Source of the DNA: Diabrotica undecimpunctata
Lineage: Eukaryota; Arthropoda; Insecta; Coleoptera; Chrysomelidae
DNA: 64,000 nucleotides
NCBI RefSeq assembly: GCF_040954645.1
Contig: NC_092805.1
Span: forward strand, 22,718,741 to 22,782,740
Reading direction: 5' to 3'
Shown: positions 22,300 through 34,569 of the stretch, one piece after another
How the letters are laid out: each line of letters begins with the position of its first letter
How positions within the stretch are numbered: position 1 is the stretch's first letter
The notes under the pieces: model-generated
Told to the model about the DNA's origin: nothing
Databases searched by the model: none
What the model saw: the letters and a program-made list of their open reading frames with translations, nothing else
Program-made: the position numbers and the translations under genes

Positions 22300-23580
22300 A
22301 CAATATTAAGAAATCGTTATAGCCCCAGCGTTAATCAACTTTGATGTGAACCTTATTACATTCCCATATACATATATATTCTTAAATACTATCTTATAAA
22401 TATTTAACGTTATGTCATGACATTAATTTTCTATGTTAATACTTCTAATGGTAAGTAATAACAATTTCATACCCCTTAGATGGTTTCCCTACCTCTTTCG
22501 AGACGCTCCAGCCAGTCGATTTTTTGCACGTTACACATTCCTAATGCGATGAAGCAAAGCATAAAAACCGAACAAAGGATAAAAGTAAATTTCATACCCC
22601 TATTTAACCCAACCCCAACCCCTTTCTATCCTGGAGGCTCCTGCAAGAGAGTGATTTTTGATAGGGCCTACTCGGTCCAGCTTGAAGATTTATTGACTTT
22701 GACATCGGTCATTGTGTATGCCACGGAAGCGGATTCACGCAACGCAACCGGGTGGTTTTTGTTATTTCTCGACATGATAAAAGCGATACAAATAAGACAA
22801 ATTCGTTTTGAAAACATGATTTAAATGTCATCATTTTCTTATTGACGAAAATTAATAATTAAATAAAAATATAGGAAAAAATAACAAAATAAAAATTCTA
22901 ACGATAATTTTCCGATATTTTTCGACTAGCTTTCGTTAACACTAAGTGTTAATGACAAATTTCATCCATCTAGGAAGAGTTATTACCACAACCCTCTTAT
23001 ACCTTTCTCCTCAACGTATTTTTGAATTCATTAAAATAGTCTGGAACGATATTTAGAACACTAAAGCCTACACAGTTTCAGACATCTTTAAGGTATAGGC
23101 TAAGTTTTGTTAGTCAAAAACTTTAATACCAATCTCTTGCAGGTATTGCATATTCTGTCTACTCTAGTACTCTGGCAACCTACGATAATACAGGAACAAA
23201 TTCTCTCCAATAATTGGAACAAACGTTTTCATTTTCATCATAAATCTCCTGTATGTGCAATCCAAGAAACTGCTAGAAGCATTAATTCTATTTTACTTTC
23301 AAAGGAACTGTCTCACATCATAACCGGTCCAGATACATTCAAACCATCTTATCATTTTTATGTTATAATCAAAAATCATTCACCACAGCTTCTATAAACT
23401 CGAATATGTATATCAGTATTAAAAAATGAAAATCTCGATTCATACGTAAAAAAATATCCAACACTTTGGTTTTATTTAAATTGTTCTACTACGAACTTAC
23501 GTGCCACCTGGTGTGCTCTGGTTAACAACCAACCAGAAATAGATATTGTGGCTGTGACTATATATTTATATAATCTGTTT
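22300..23580. other. No recognised gene
   Basis: Open frames of 114 codons (22480-22824, plus) and 96 codons (23107-23397, plus) occur, but neither shows a family motif or unusual composition. They are as long as chance frames elsewhere here, so I do not call them genes. Confidence 0.4.
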
Positions 23581-23595
23581 CTAACCCACATGATA

Positions 23596-23859
23596 GTCTC
23601 TCTCCAATGGTACTACAGCCCAAATCGAACCTTGGCCTTCTCCAAGCTACGCATTCAATCTTGCAGGTCCCGTACCGATCTTCTCCAGGTTCTCACGTCT
23701 AGCAAATTCTGCGCGTCCGCTGCCACTTCATCATCCCACCTTTTCCGTGGCCTTCCTTTTGGTATTGCGCCCGGCATTTTACTATCTAGGACTCTTTTTG
23801 GCAATCTTTCGGTCTCCATTCTCACTAATTGACCAGCCCATCGAAGTCTCTGAAATTTA
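23596..23859 (-). mobile_element. RT 3' fragment with 13-bp TSD
   Basis: On the minus strand one frame reads RLRWAGQLVRMETERLP, MPGAIPKGRPRKRWDDEV and LLDVRTWRRSVRDLQD, then a stop and KVRFGL-stop. The end is GGAGAGAGAC next to the repeat. AACCCACATGATA occurs at 23583-23595 and 23860-23872, giving a clear 13-bp TSD around a 264-bp insert. It belongs to an RTE-like family different from A, B and C, and is well preserved apart from the truncation. Confidence 0.85.
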
Positions 23860-24299
23860 AACCCACATGATACACATTCCCATATTTACGGAGCCTATAG
23901 TGAACATTTTGAACTTCTTGGCTGTTCATTTCTAAGTAAAGCCACGATTTGGGCTACTTGACCTGGTGTTGCATTACTCATTTTTAGCCAGAATATTCTA
24001 ACACATCTTTTTAATTGAAATGCAAACAAATTTATTGTACATCAAACAATTACCACGAAAATATTGGAAGGTCCAACTGCGATTCGATCTTGATGATGCC
24101 TACATGCAATACATTCAACCAACTTACACTTCTAAACGATTAACGAAATTCGCAGAAAACCTTTCGTTGTAGTAAAAGGCACAGTAAACTGCACTGGTGT
24201 TCTCCATAATGTTTAACACTTTGCTAAATTTTAGGTATAAAATACATATATGTGTCATTAACCCGTTGTTCATAGTTTTGCATATTTTGTTACATTTTT

Positions 24300-24430
24300 G
24301 AAGTTATACTTGTATACGCGCATTCGACGTTGGAAATTTGTACGGGAGAGAATCGGCAAAATCATTACATATGTAAGATATAGGTAAGAGAAAAACAGAA
24401 GATATATTTTCTCTCTATTTCTCTCTCGAG
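24300..24430 (+). repeat. Terminal-type repeat, copy A
   Basis: Begins GAAGTTATACTTGTATACGC and ends in a CT-rich stretch (TTTCTCTCTATTTCTCTCTC). It is repeated directly at 24701-24832 and in inverted form at 25205-25316. Confidence 0.85.
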
Positions 24431-24700
24431 AATGTATGACCAAGAACTGTCACTTTTAAAATACAGTACTCTTACGTCTAATTGGCAAATTTTTTGCGTG
24501 TTTTGTTCATACGCTGGTATATGTAAGTTCGAATCCCAATACGAATTTCCATTTTTATTTTTGAAATATTTAAAAAGCCATGCTAATCATATTAAATATA
24601 TGTAATATACGCAAAAATGCGAAATTTTAAAATAAACTGAAAATTTACAACATAATCCGAGTTGTTGGTTTTTTATTTTTATCTTCCACAAACATCTTTT

Positions 24701-25316
24701 GAAGTTATACTTCTATACGCACGTTAGACGTTTAAAATTTGTACGAGAGTGAATCGGCAAAATCACTACATATGTAAGATATAGGTAAGAGAGAGACAGA
24801 AGATATATTTTCTCTCTCTTTCTCTCTCGGGAATAAAACCGTTCCTTTTGTAAATATATTTATTATCATGGTAAATTAAACATATGCGTAGGTAAGTTAT
24901 GTATATTGTCATTTTTAAATACTTATGAATATTGCATTTTAATTTGTATTGTATTATTATTTTGAATTATGTTGCAGTGTATTGTATTGTATTTTAATAT
25001 TAATAACAAAATAAAAAATGAATTTTACTGCAGAGTATGTGTAAAAAAATTTTTATGCATTCAACTCCTTTTATACATATATGAAAATAAAAATATACAT
25101 TTTCATCAAAATATTGATTCAATCCTTCATTTACTATACTCCTATTACAAGTCAAATGTTGTTTATATACAGCAAACGATGCACCATATACCTATATACC
25201 TAATTCTGTTTCTCTTTCTGCTCTCTCTTATCTATAGCATTACATATGTAATGATTGTGCAGATTGATTTCCATATAAATTTGTAACGGCGAACGCGTGT
25301 ATAGAATTATAACTTC
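24701..25316. mobile_element. Candidate non-autonomous element bounded by long inverted repeats
   Basis: The left end (24701-24832, GAAGTTATACTTCTATACGC...) and the right end (25205-25316, whose complement begins GAAGTTATAATTCTATACAC) are inverted copies of about 110 bp, sharing an internal CATTACATATGTAA motif. The interior has no convincing gene. The further direct copy at 24300 suggests a nested or partly duplicated element. No TSD could be fixed. Confidence 0.6.
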
Positions 25317-27320
25317 TACCGGCAGTCCCACTGGACTGCCACACCCCTTTTTTGTCATTGGATTCGTTTTAACCTTAGTTTAATATATGCCACAAGTGGT
25401 TGGTGATCCGATCCAATATCTGCTTCTGGAAACGTAGTGACTTTTTTGACGGCATTTCGGAAACGCTTACAAGTATATATTGTATTTGGTTTCTTGAAGA
25501 TCCAGGGTTGTTGCCATCATCAAATGGGGCTTTAAGATTTATACACAAGATAAGTTAGAACCAAATTGCTTATTGGTCTTATTGATCAGGTTGTATTTTT
25601 TTTATATGCATGGATTTGCCTAAAATTTGGACAGTACGAGGAAAATATCTCAAAAATCAAAATCTATTTTATGCCAATATAGTTCCAACATAGTATAACC
25701 AAATTAATATTTTTTTACTTTAGTCATACTAAAGTGTGGTTTTGAAGGGATGGCTCATTAATAAAATTAGGGAATAATATTTCGGAGTATCAAATAATCT
25801 TTCTCCGGTAAACTTCAGCGTTAATCCTGTCTGTTATAAGCTTTACTTTTAGCTTATATAAATTTGGACAAAAAGGGGTAGTTTTCACCCGAAAAAATAA
25901 TTAGCACATATTGACATAGGGTAGATTCTTGAACTGAATGGTCAATTGAGCTGATCCATAAAGTTTCATGCAAATTGATGCATTTTCTACCAGTTTTACC
26001 GTCATATCCTGGACTAATATACAAGTAGAAAGTAATAAAAATTAGTATTAAATGATTTAGTTGCCGGATTGGTTCAATTAGAATTTAGCAGCGCGGAACT
26101 TTCCGCTTAATCCAGGATACATTTTCATTGCTTGGATTGGGTCGGAGGTCACAATATCCTAAATCCCCAGGTTACAAACAATGCAAAAGCAGTGTTAGTT
26201 AAATGAATTACGATTGTTTATAGAATCTTCTTTCCAGACAGTTAGGTGTGTGCCTTGACTTGCTGTCTTCGCCTTTGTGCTCCAGTCTAGAGGTTTAAGC
26301 AGATAAATATCAATATAATGAAAATAATACTAGAGTACTTCTTAATTTCTTGCTACTCATCGAATAATCCTCGTAGTATATTTCATTTTAGTCTCATAAT
26401 TAAAATTTATACAGGCCCACGTCACGAATCAAATATAATTAGAATTAGCTGAATTAGATCTTAAAAGGGTTTATATACCGTCTCCGAGTTCCGTAATAAA
26501 ACTAAATTTTATTTATCGGACGGTATAAGCGGTAAAGTATATTAATAACAATACCTAAAGTTTCAACGTAGTAGCACGACGACACTTTAACCCAACTTAT
26601 CCATTACGGTTGATGTGGAAACACGTCGCATTACCATTTTCCGCGGTTGGCCCCGACGAATAAAAATCATAAATCCACGACTTTTGCTTTCCATTTTACT
26701 CCTCTCTTATTTCGCTAATTAGAATTTCTTTTTATTAAAGAGATGCCTATTTCACTTGATGTAATTTACGTCAACCACAAAAATCATACCAAGAAAAATA
26801 ACCAATGTAAGTAATAAGTGTTCCTAATCAATGGACGAAGAAGTAATATATACAGGGCGCGCGCGGAAACTTTTGATTAAAAGTAATGGCGGATACAGTT
26901 GTGTTAAACAGCTGAAATTACGAAGCTGTAGGTTTTAGATGACGCTGATTTGAAATATAATGTTTTTTTTTTATTTAATTATTGGCTTTGAATAACTTAA
27001 TCCATTCAGCCAAGACAATGTATTTGACTACTTGAATTTGTTAATGATGTATTGTTGTTAACAAAATAGTACTTCGCATGGAGGTGAATTAAAAATATAA
27101 TGAAAACATCAGTATCACAAGAATGAGTAGATTGATAAAAAACCATACATCCATTCGTTCCATTCAATGCCCTCCCTAACCAACTTAAAGTGAATATGAA
27201 ATATAATGTTGAATGTGGCACTTCGTTTATACCGGAAGTAGACGTCAACTTTGTTGTTTTAAATAGAACCTAATATTTTTTATTTTATTTTCCAATTCTG
27301 CATGACATTCTAGATAAAAT
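25317..27320. other. Gene-free interval
   Basis: About 2 kb with only short frames (largest 80 codons). TACAGGGCGCGCGCGG at 26851 resembles a CAGGG-type Tc1/mariner end after a TA. The rest shows nothing I recognise. Confidence 0.4.
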
Positions 27321-27324
27321 TTGT

Positions 27325-27565
27325 GCACTATGTTCTGTACCAAAAATAAAGTATTTTCGAGATAAGTATTTCAATTTTTTTTCAAAATTTTAAAAAAATC
27401 CTACTTTACATTGCAATAGCACTATCTCCATTAAAAACGAGGCTGGTGACGTGAAATTGTAATCAATAAACAATAAGCCCTTGCCCGTTAACTCATATGC
27501 CCAACGTATTGATTTTTATACAGAGTGTTTTAAACTTAGCCACCAACATGCACAATTTAAATCAT
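27325..27565 (+). repeat. Dispersed repeat X, copy 1, cut by the family A element
   Basis: Homologous in direct orientation to 30124-30395. Both contain TA followed by a CAGxGTGTTTTAAACTTAG mariner-type terminus (27521 here, 30346 in the partner). Homology stops exactly where the family A tail begins. The copies differ by substitutions and indels. Confidence 0.8.
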
Positions 27566-30123
27566 TTCTCTTCTTCTTCTTTCTATGTAGAGTGTTTTTT
27601 CTCATTTTTCTAAGTGTTTTCATCTCTGCTGTTTCTAACATCCTTTTTGTCGTCTCTGTGCCAGGTCGTGTTTCTGCCGCGTATGTCATTATTGGTCTGA
27701 TGACTGTTTTGTAAATTTTGCCATTCATTTCTTTCCCGATATTTTTATTTCTCAATATTGTTTCATTCATGTAGCCTGCGGCTCTGTTTGCTCTATCCAC
27801 TTGATCTTCCACTTCAGTTTCGAGCTTTCCATAGCTAGATAATGTGATGCCTAGATATTTAAACTCCATCACTTGTTCTATCATTTGACTTTTCAGCTCC
27901 AATTTACATCTTAGTAAATTTGCTGCTGTACCCATGCATTTAGTCTTTTTTGGGGAAATTAACATGTTAAATTTTCTGGCGGTTATATTAAATTGGTGCA
28001 GCATATGTTGTAAATCGTCTTCACGATTTTTGTTATCCTTTTTTAGTTCTTACTTTTATTATCATTTCATCCATAATCAAGTTGAACGATAGAGGACTCA
28101 GGGAATCTCCCTGTCTTATTACATTGCCAGCCTCAATAGGTTCGGTTAGTTTTTCTTCTTCTATTATGTTTATTGTGTTGTTTTGATAGTAATTTTCGAT
28201 GGTTTTGATTATTCCTAGAGGTATCTCTCTTGTGTACAGTAAGTGGATAACGTTCTTTAATTTGACCCGGTCAAATACCTTCTTAAGGTCCACAAAACAT
28301 AGATATGCCGGTTTGTTGTATTTTAATGATTTCTCTTGCACTTACCTTATTATAAATATAGCGTCGGTACATGATCTTCCCGAGCTAAAACCTTGTTCTT
28401 CTGCTAGTGTTATAATTTCATTCAGTTTATTTGTTATCACTTTGGTTGTTAATTTTAGTGTTGTGTTTAATAAATTAATACCTCTGTAATTTGTCAGGTC
28501 CGATTTGTGTCCCCTTTTGAAGAGAGGTATTAGGATGCTTGATATCCATTCTTAAGGAATTCTGTTTTGTTCTATTAATTCTGTTTTGGATTAGTTTTAA
28601 TAGTTGCTTGGTCAGATCTGGTTCTTCATACTTTAGGAGTTCGTTCGGTATTCTGTCCTCTCCTGGTGATTTTCTATTTTTTAATTTCCTTAATCCTTCC
28701 TTTACCTCCTTCTCTTTAATATTTATTTCTTCGTTTGTCATCACCTCTGGTGTTGGTGGTTCATTATCGCCTTCGTCTTCTGCTAGTGCCTATCCTCTAT
28801 GGATACCACAATGGCTCATCGTATTTTATTAGCAGCTGTTCGAAATAGGTCTGTGGTGGTCATATCTGTCCACTGTCTCAAATTCTTAAGCCAGGATATT
28901 CGGCGGCGTCCTGGTCCTCTATTTCCTTCTATTTCCCTTCTAATATCAATAGTAGGATTCTGCATTTATTTTCATTTCTCACTATATGTCCGAAGTATGC
29001 TAACTTTCTTTCTTTAATGGATTTCAAGACTTCAGGTTCTTTTTGTAAACGTTGCATTACTGCGTCGTTAGTTATATGATGTACATATGATATTCTGAGG
29101 ATGCGACGATAGCACCACATCTCGAAAGACTGCAACCGTCAGCAAGACGCATCAGTGAGTGTCCATGCCTCTGCTCCATACATAAGAACAGAAAACACAT
29201 AACAATTAAGGATTTTGAGTCAGAGATGTAAGTTCAAAGTTAAATTTCAGAGAACTTTCTTCATCTGTTGGAAGGCACTCCTTGCTTTTTCGATCCTACA
29301 TTTAATCTCGTATGAGTGATCCCAGCTGTCTGTGATGTTGCATCCTAGGTATGTTATTTTTTTCTGTTCTATCCAATACCTCATTGTCTGTCATAAACTT
29401 TGCATCTGTATCTTGGTTTTTGCTTATGATCATAATTTTCGTCTTCTTATTATTAAGTTTCATTCCATATTTTCTACCGATGTTAACTACTTGATCTATC
29501 AGTCTTTGTAATCCTTCAGCACTATCCGCAACAAGGACAGTGTCGTCTTAGATTATTTATTACTTCACCGTTAACAATCACGCCATCAGTCGTTTCTCCC
29601 AAAGCTTCTCGAAATAGATGTTCAGAGTACGCATTAAACAGCAAAGGCGAGAGTATGCCACCTTGTCGTACTCCTCATTATCGTCACCTTTAGCAAATAG
29701 GATTGAAAGTAGTCTACCCATGTTTTCTTCTGAATGTGTTTCGTTTTTATTAGTTCGTTCATCTCTTTTCTTTGTCCTCTGATCATTTTCCATATTTCTT
29801 TTTGTATTCCGTAGAAGTCGTGTTCCATCTGTTTTAAGAAGCTCTGCCAACATTCCCTTTTTATTTGTCTAACTAAAGTATTTGTTTCATTTCTGATTCG
29901 TTTATAGTGGTTATATGCCTGTTGTGTTCTGTTTGTAAAAAAGGGTTTCTTCTTTTCTTCACTTCCTCTCTAAACCATGGTGTTTTCTTTTTTGATATGT
30001 TAGTGTTCGTTACTTTCCTCTCTTCAAGTGATTCTGTTGTTGCGTTAATTATGTTATTTTTGAGTTTTTCCCAGGTTTCCTCGATGTTATCGTTTTCTAA
30101 TATTTCATTCCCAGCAATCATTC
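27566..30123 (-). mobile_element. Family A element, 2.6 kb, containing a nested family C insertion
   Basis: On the minus strand it starts after the endonuclease with IAGNEILENDNIEETW and SKKKTPWFREEVKKR (30117 to about 29950), then FYGIQKEIWKMIRGQ and WVDYFQSLFAKGDDNE (to about 29684). After the nested insert it resumes with PPTPEVMTNEEINIKEKEV, NRKSPGEDRIPNELLKYEE (about 28680), motif A LCFVDLKKVFDRVKL (about 28300), VIRQGDSLSPLSFNLIMDE and FNMLISPKKTKCMGTAANLL. The tail segment LSSYGKLETEVEDQ to TYAAETRPGTETTKRM ends near 27620 in a GAA-rich stretch. Most of the C-terminus after AETKTLRK-like sequence is deleted. Frameshifts and stops interrupt it. Confidence 0.88.
28770..29674 (-). mobile_element. 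Nested family C insertion (905 bp) with 9-bp TSD
   Basis: On the minus strand it starts at GVRQGGILSPLLFNAYSEH (29673 on) and continues with VIVNGEVINNL. An 8-bp deletion has removed the start of the catalytic box, leaving DDTVLVADS. After frameshifts it continues with FEMWCYRRILRISYVHHITN, KLAYFGHIVRNENK and GRRRISWLKNLRQW. It ends in a GATAGGCACT untranslated end and a short GAA-type tail. TCATTATCG flanks it on both sides (28761-28769 and 29675-29683). Removing it restores the linker-to-RT order of the surrounding family A copy. Confidence 0.88.
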
Positions 30124-30395
30124 TGCACACAATGTCCTATACCAAAAATGAATTATTTTCGAGATATTTCAACTTTTTTCAAAATTTTCAAAAAATTCTA
30201 ATCTACATTGAATAACGACATTTCCATTAATAACAAGGCTAGTCACGTGAAATTTTAACCAATAAACAAAGAGCGGTTGCTCCTTAACTCCATATTGATC
30301 AACTCTATTGATTTAACTCCATATCCAACTAATTGATATTTCATACAGGGTGTTTTAAACTTAGCCGCCAACATGCACAATTTAAATAATTTATA
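30124..30395 (+). repeat. Dispersed repeat X, copy 2
   Basis: Direct repeat of 27325-27565, beginning at the 5' edge of the family A copy. It includes TA plus CAGGGTGTTTTAAACTTAG (30344 on) and continues past the point where copy 1 is cut. Confidence 0.8.
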
Positions 30396-30689
30396 GGTTG
30401 CTTACTTTAAATAGAACTCTCTGGTTTTTTAGGACAATTCGTTTGGTATCTGTATTCCCTATACCTAAATACAACCACTTTTGAGATATTTCATTATCTA
30501 AATTAAAACACAACACTTAATTAAATTTGTAAAGAATAGGCCATGATTTCCATTATTCAAGGTGATATTTTATTATTTTTCATAAGTTATTAATTCTGAA
30601 AAGTAACCAATATCATGAAAGGGTTATTAGTTGTGGGTATCATTAAAAACATTGACTAGGTATTTTGTATTAATTTAGTTATATAATGT

Positions 30690-31150
30690 ACAAACTAAAA
30701 TAACTAAATGTAATTTTGTCTTGTAATTCTGGAAATATGGTCAAATGCTAGAGAATTAAAAGCGAGGAAGACGATTTGCATCATATCTTTCTTTGTCGCA
30801 ACAGGTTTGGCAAATACCTGAATTTTAATGTAATGCCAAATGCAAAAATCTAAATAAGCTAAGTCAGGAGAGCGAGCTGGCCAAAGAAACGGATCCTGAT
30901 TGGCAATCCATCTATTATCAAACATGTCGTCAAGATGCTGAGTAACAGGCTCGAAGTTATGAAGAGGTACTTCATCTTGCTGATACCACGCTGAAGCTGC
31001 ATCTCCATTTGTTCAAGTAAAGTAACGCCCCTCATATGGTTACTTTTAAAAGGTGACAATATCATTCATCATTTAAATTTTCATTATAAAATTTTAATGC
31101 TAAAAATGTATCGTCTTTAATTGCACAGAAAAATATTGAAACTTTAACTA
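30690..31150 (-). pseudogene. C-terminal half of a mariner-like transposase
   Basis: On the minus strand a broken frame reads AWYQQDEVPLHNFEPV (about 31000-30950, the block with the second catalytic Asp). It is followed by LDDMFDNRWIANQDPF and LWPARSPDLAYLDFCIWHYI (about 30870-30810) with the third acid, then a helical tail. This is the layout of the DUF4817-type insect mariner relatives. The copy of repeat X on its 3' side carries a CAGGGTG end that could be this element's terminus. The 5' part is gone. Confidence 0.7.
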
Positions 31151-31159
31151 TCTTGGAAA

Positions 31160-32177
31160 TAACGTTCTCTACTAACTTTCCTTCCTTCCTTACTTCTCCT
31201 TTTACTATCCTTTTCCTTACTTCCTTTTGGTATTCTTCCCGTTGGTGTCTACCATATGATTCTCTTGAAGGAGAGATCTTCTTGCATTCGTTCTACGTGA
31301 CTTATCCAGACTTATTTGGTTCTTTATATGCATGGTACAATTCAAAGTTGTATCGTCTTCACCACACGCCAAATTCACCAGCTTTTTCTAGGATCTGCCT
31401 CAGTGTAAAGATCTGGTCAATTGTCGATTTGCATTGGTATACCCCAACTATTTGTTCCTTAAACGTTCTTAGTCGCTCATATACTATGTTAGTCAGTATT
31501 TTATATTCCTTTGTAACAATTTGATGCTGGTGTTCCATTCCAGTAGAAGTTGTTTATTTTTTAATACGCTCAGAATCAGTTTATGCATTGTGCTTAATAG
31601 TGAGTCTCCGCCTTATTTCATCAGTTCTACACTAAAATTGTCTGATCCAGGCGACTAATTTATTTTTAGTTTTTTGACAGCTGTGATTACTTCGGCGATT
31701 GATGATTGGTTTGTTTTTCATTTGTCCGGATGATCCAGTTTAATTTCGGCATCGAATTTTTCCCTAAAGAAATCCATCCATAGCTTTAGTATTTCCCTCT
31801 GTTCTGTAAGCATGCTTCCCTCTTTATCTCTACAGATTCCAGTTTAAAATTCTTTCCACTATTGTTTAACTTTTGGAAGAATTGTTTAGTTTCTGTTCTT
31901 TTGTTTAATTGTTCTAGTTCACGAAGTTCTCTTTCTGTGTTGTCTCTTTTTTCCTTCGGTGTATTTTCTTCTCCTCCTTTCTCAGTCTCCTATATTCTTC
32001 TTCTGTTCGTCTCGTTCTGCATTCGTTTATACGCATAGTACTTTTCCCTGTTATGTTCTCTACGTGACATCCTTCATCATACGATTCTGCTCTTATTCTT
32101 TGTCTTTTCTCAATGTCCAGTTTCTTTTGCGACTTGTATAGCGTTTTTATTTGCTTGGTTCAAGAAACTCCATAAAG

Positions 32178-32178
<1 letters not shown>
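31160..32178 (-). mobile_element. Decayed linker/RT-start region of a non-LTR element
   Basis: On the minus strand, pieces read RELEQLNKRTETKQFFQKLN (about 31930-31870), LKLWMDFFREKFDAEIKLDH (about 31790-31735), SSIAEVITAVKKLK and PGSDNFSVELMK (about 31660-31620), then scattered RT remnants. The order is linker, then the start of RT, typical of endonuclease-type non-LTR elements. Stops are frequent. The upstream end abuts a TA tract. Confidence 0.6.

Positions 32179-32230
<52 letters not shown>
32179..32230. repeat. (TA)26 microsatellite
   Basis: Pure TA run directly at the 5' side of the minus-strand retroelement remnant. Confidence 0.95.
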
Positions 32231-32235
<5 letters not shown>

Positions 32236-32597
32236 AAATACCTTTGGTATTGTGGCTTAGGTTTTCTTTATGTGTCAGAACGGTCGGGCAGAACTCCCTT
32301 TCCGTTTATTTTAGAGCCTTCGTTATGCCATCATTTGCTTCATCTACATCTTTTATCTATTTTATCTTGCAGAAAACAAACAAAAAACAACGACCTGTAT
32401 AAAGATACACTAACCAGACATATACAAGACTCTTGCAAGATGAAATAGAAGATGCAAGATTGGTTAATACGTTGTCTTTTAATTAAAATCCATAATCATC
32501 GACATTCTGACATTAGATTTTCATGAAATCGTTTTTAATATTATTCGAGAGGTTTTTGAAAAAATATTAAACATTTAGAAGTATATTTCTCGAGTCC

Positions 32598-33376
32598 TTA
32601 ATGTATGCAGACGACATAGTACTAATAGCAGATTCCGAGAATAAAATGCAGAAACTAATGGATATGGGTAGAACAAATAGAAGAACTTAAAATGGAGATA
32701 AACGAGGAAAAAAGTAAGATAATGATAATCAGCGGCAAAGGAGATAAGGAAGATAATCAAATAAAGATAAAATGTAAAAATAGACTGGGAAATAACAAAT
32801 AGAGCAAAGAAATCAAACAAGTTATATTATGCGTTAGCCCCAATAATGGGAAAAAGAGAACTTGCACGAGAAACAAGAATAAAAATATATAACACAATAG
32901 TGATACCGACTGTGCTCTATGCAAGTGAAAACTGGACAATTCTGGAAAAACATAAGAGCAGGACAAATGCAATGGGGATGAGACATCTAAGAAGGATAGT
33001 TGGAAAGACAAAATGGGATAGATTAAGCAACGAGACTATTAGGAGAATGGCCAACCAGGAACCGATAATGAACAAAATAGCAAAGAGACAAATGAACAGG
33101 TATGGGCACCTGATGAGGATGCAATCCAATAGAATAACAAGAAAAATTTATGAAGCAAAAAACATCGGAAAAAGAAAAAGAGGCAGACCAAGAAAAAAAT
33201 GGATACAGCAAGTAGTAGAGGCGGGAAAACTTAAACAAAAATCACTCGAGGAATTGAAAATAATGGCAGGAAACAGAAAAGAATGGAAGAGGCGGGTAAA
33301 TGGAAATTAAAATAATTAGCCCAAATCCGACACCCTGATAGGGTAAAAGGAAGGGGAGAAAGAAAGAAAGAAAGAA
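32598..33376 (+). mobile_element. RTE-like 3' half with (GAAA)n tail
   Basis: It starts at the catalytic box (LMYADDIVLIADSENKMQK). After stops it gives a 154-codon frame (32846-33310) with RIKIYNTIVIPTVLYASENW, KWDRLSNETIRRM, MNRYGHLMRMQSNRI and GKRKRGRPRKKWIQQVVEAG. The frame ends at TAA, and an untranslated stretch of about 50 bp leads to (GAAA)n at 33356-33376. The C-terminus is well preserved while the palm is damaged. The tail differs from families A, B and C. Confidence 0.8.
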
Positions 33377-33379
33377 TTT

Positions 33380-34560
33380 TTCGAGATAAAAAAATGGTAG
33401 TTCCCTTTTAATATTTTAAAGTTGACCCCCACCTCACCCAGAGAGAGCGGGGTTGAGAGGTTGTGTTTAATGCCATTCGATAGATTTTTTAAAAATATTG
33501 AACATACTTTTTTATGATTTTCGATCCGATGTATATTTTCCGCTGCTTTTGGCACACCCCAAATAATCATTTTGTTAATAGTTACAGTATAGTTACAGTT
33601 TGTAAAAAGTATAGTTTAATTTATCCACATATAAAAATTAACAGTCCACAACAAAATTTTTATTTATCTACCATAAGATAATTTATCATAATTAAATTTA
33701 CTTATAAAATATATTTTAATATCAACTTGGGATAATGACCAACAGAATTTTAGTGTCTTCCTAGCAAACTCGACAGACAATTATAAATTTAAAATTCGCC
33801 GTAAGTCGGCATCAGTAAAAAAGCGTCGGCATCGATTCTGGGGAAAATGCTAACAACATAGCTCGAGTTCGAGATAACGTTAGAGAATTATTAAAAGTCC
33901 GGTCACCCTTTACTCTTTCACTATAATTCTTTTGTCGCATCGAAATCCGCCGCTCTTGGCAAGGGGTTGGGGGCAGCCCGCAAAGGTGGAGGCGATTCCA
34001 CACACATTATTATAGATTGCAGATCGCCCATCTGCATACACAATGTCCCCAAATTTACTTGCCTCACGGCAAAAGCACAGTTTTTAAAATAAACGTGTAA
34101 ATTGCAACTCACGTAAATTAATTACACGTGAAGACTATTAAGCCAAATAGACACTAGTAGTAGGCATATTTAGTGATAGTTATCGCTAGACCGTCTATAA
34201 AAGGTCTAGCGGCATGATCTAAACACTTTTTATAGACGCTGATAGTATTTTGTCTCGTCTAGCATCCACATTAAAATTATTTGAATTTGTAGTCTTCGAC
34301 AGTCCATCATGGAGGAAATTGTTGTTCACTATGAACGCGATCTTGTAAAGGCACACACCTATTCCTCGTGTAATTATCAAAAAACATATAATTGCTGTCG
34401 TTTCTATCTCTCGCTGTCAGCATCTAATCCTCTGCAAAGGGAATTCCCATTTCACGTTATTTCTGTTTACAATTTTGCAACACCTCTCCTGAAAATATTT
34501 TAAATAAAGTCGAAAACTTCTGTCTTAAGCCTTTATTTAAATAAATTCCTGAGAAATACT
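33380..34560. other. No recognisable gene; one hairpin
   Basis: Frames up to 84 codons without motif. A 9-bp perfect hairpin (CGCTAGACC / GGTCTAGCG, 34183-34211) lies in this stretch. A GC-richer patch around 33945-33995 (GGGGTTGGGGGCAGCC) shows no gene. Confidence 0.4.
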
Positions 34561-34569
34561 GTTTCCGAC

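Noticed and set aside
22480..22824. 114-codon plus frame as a gene
   Set aside because: No recognisable domain and length within chance for this window.
23870..23985. Minus-strand MSNATPGQVAQIVALLRNEQ as a Tc1-type transposase start
   Set aside because: The helix-turn-helix is suggestive, but the following frame breaks at once and nothing further matches.
24520..24550. GTTCGAATCCC string resembling a tRNA T-loop / Pol III B box
   Set aside because: No matching stem around the loop, no A box at the right distance and no acceptor pairing, so neither a tRNA nor a SINE head is supported.
27325..30395. Interpreting repeat X as a genuine 240-bp target-site duplication
   Set aside because: The copies differ too much, and non-LTR elements normally make duplications under about 20 bp; kept only as an observation.
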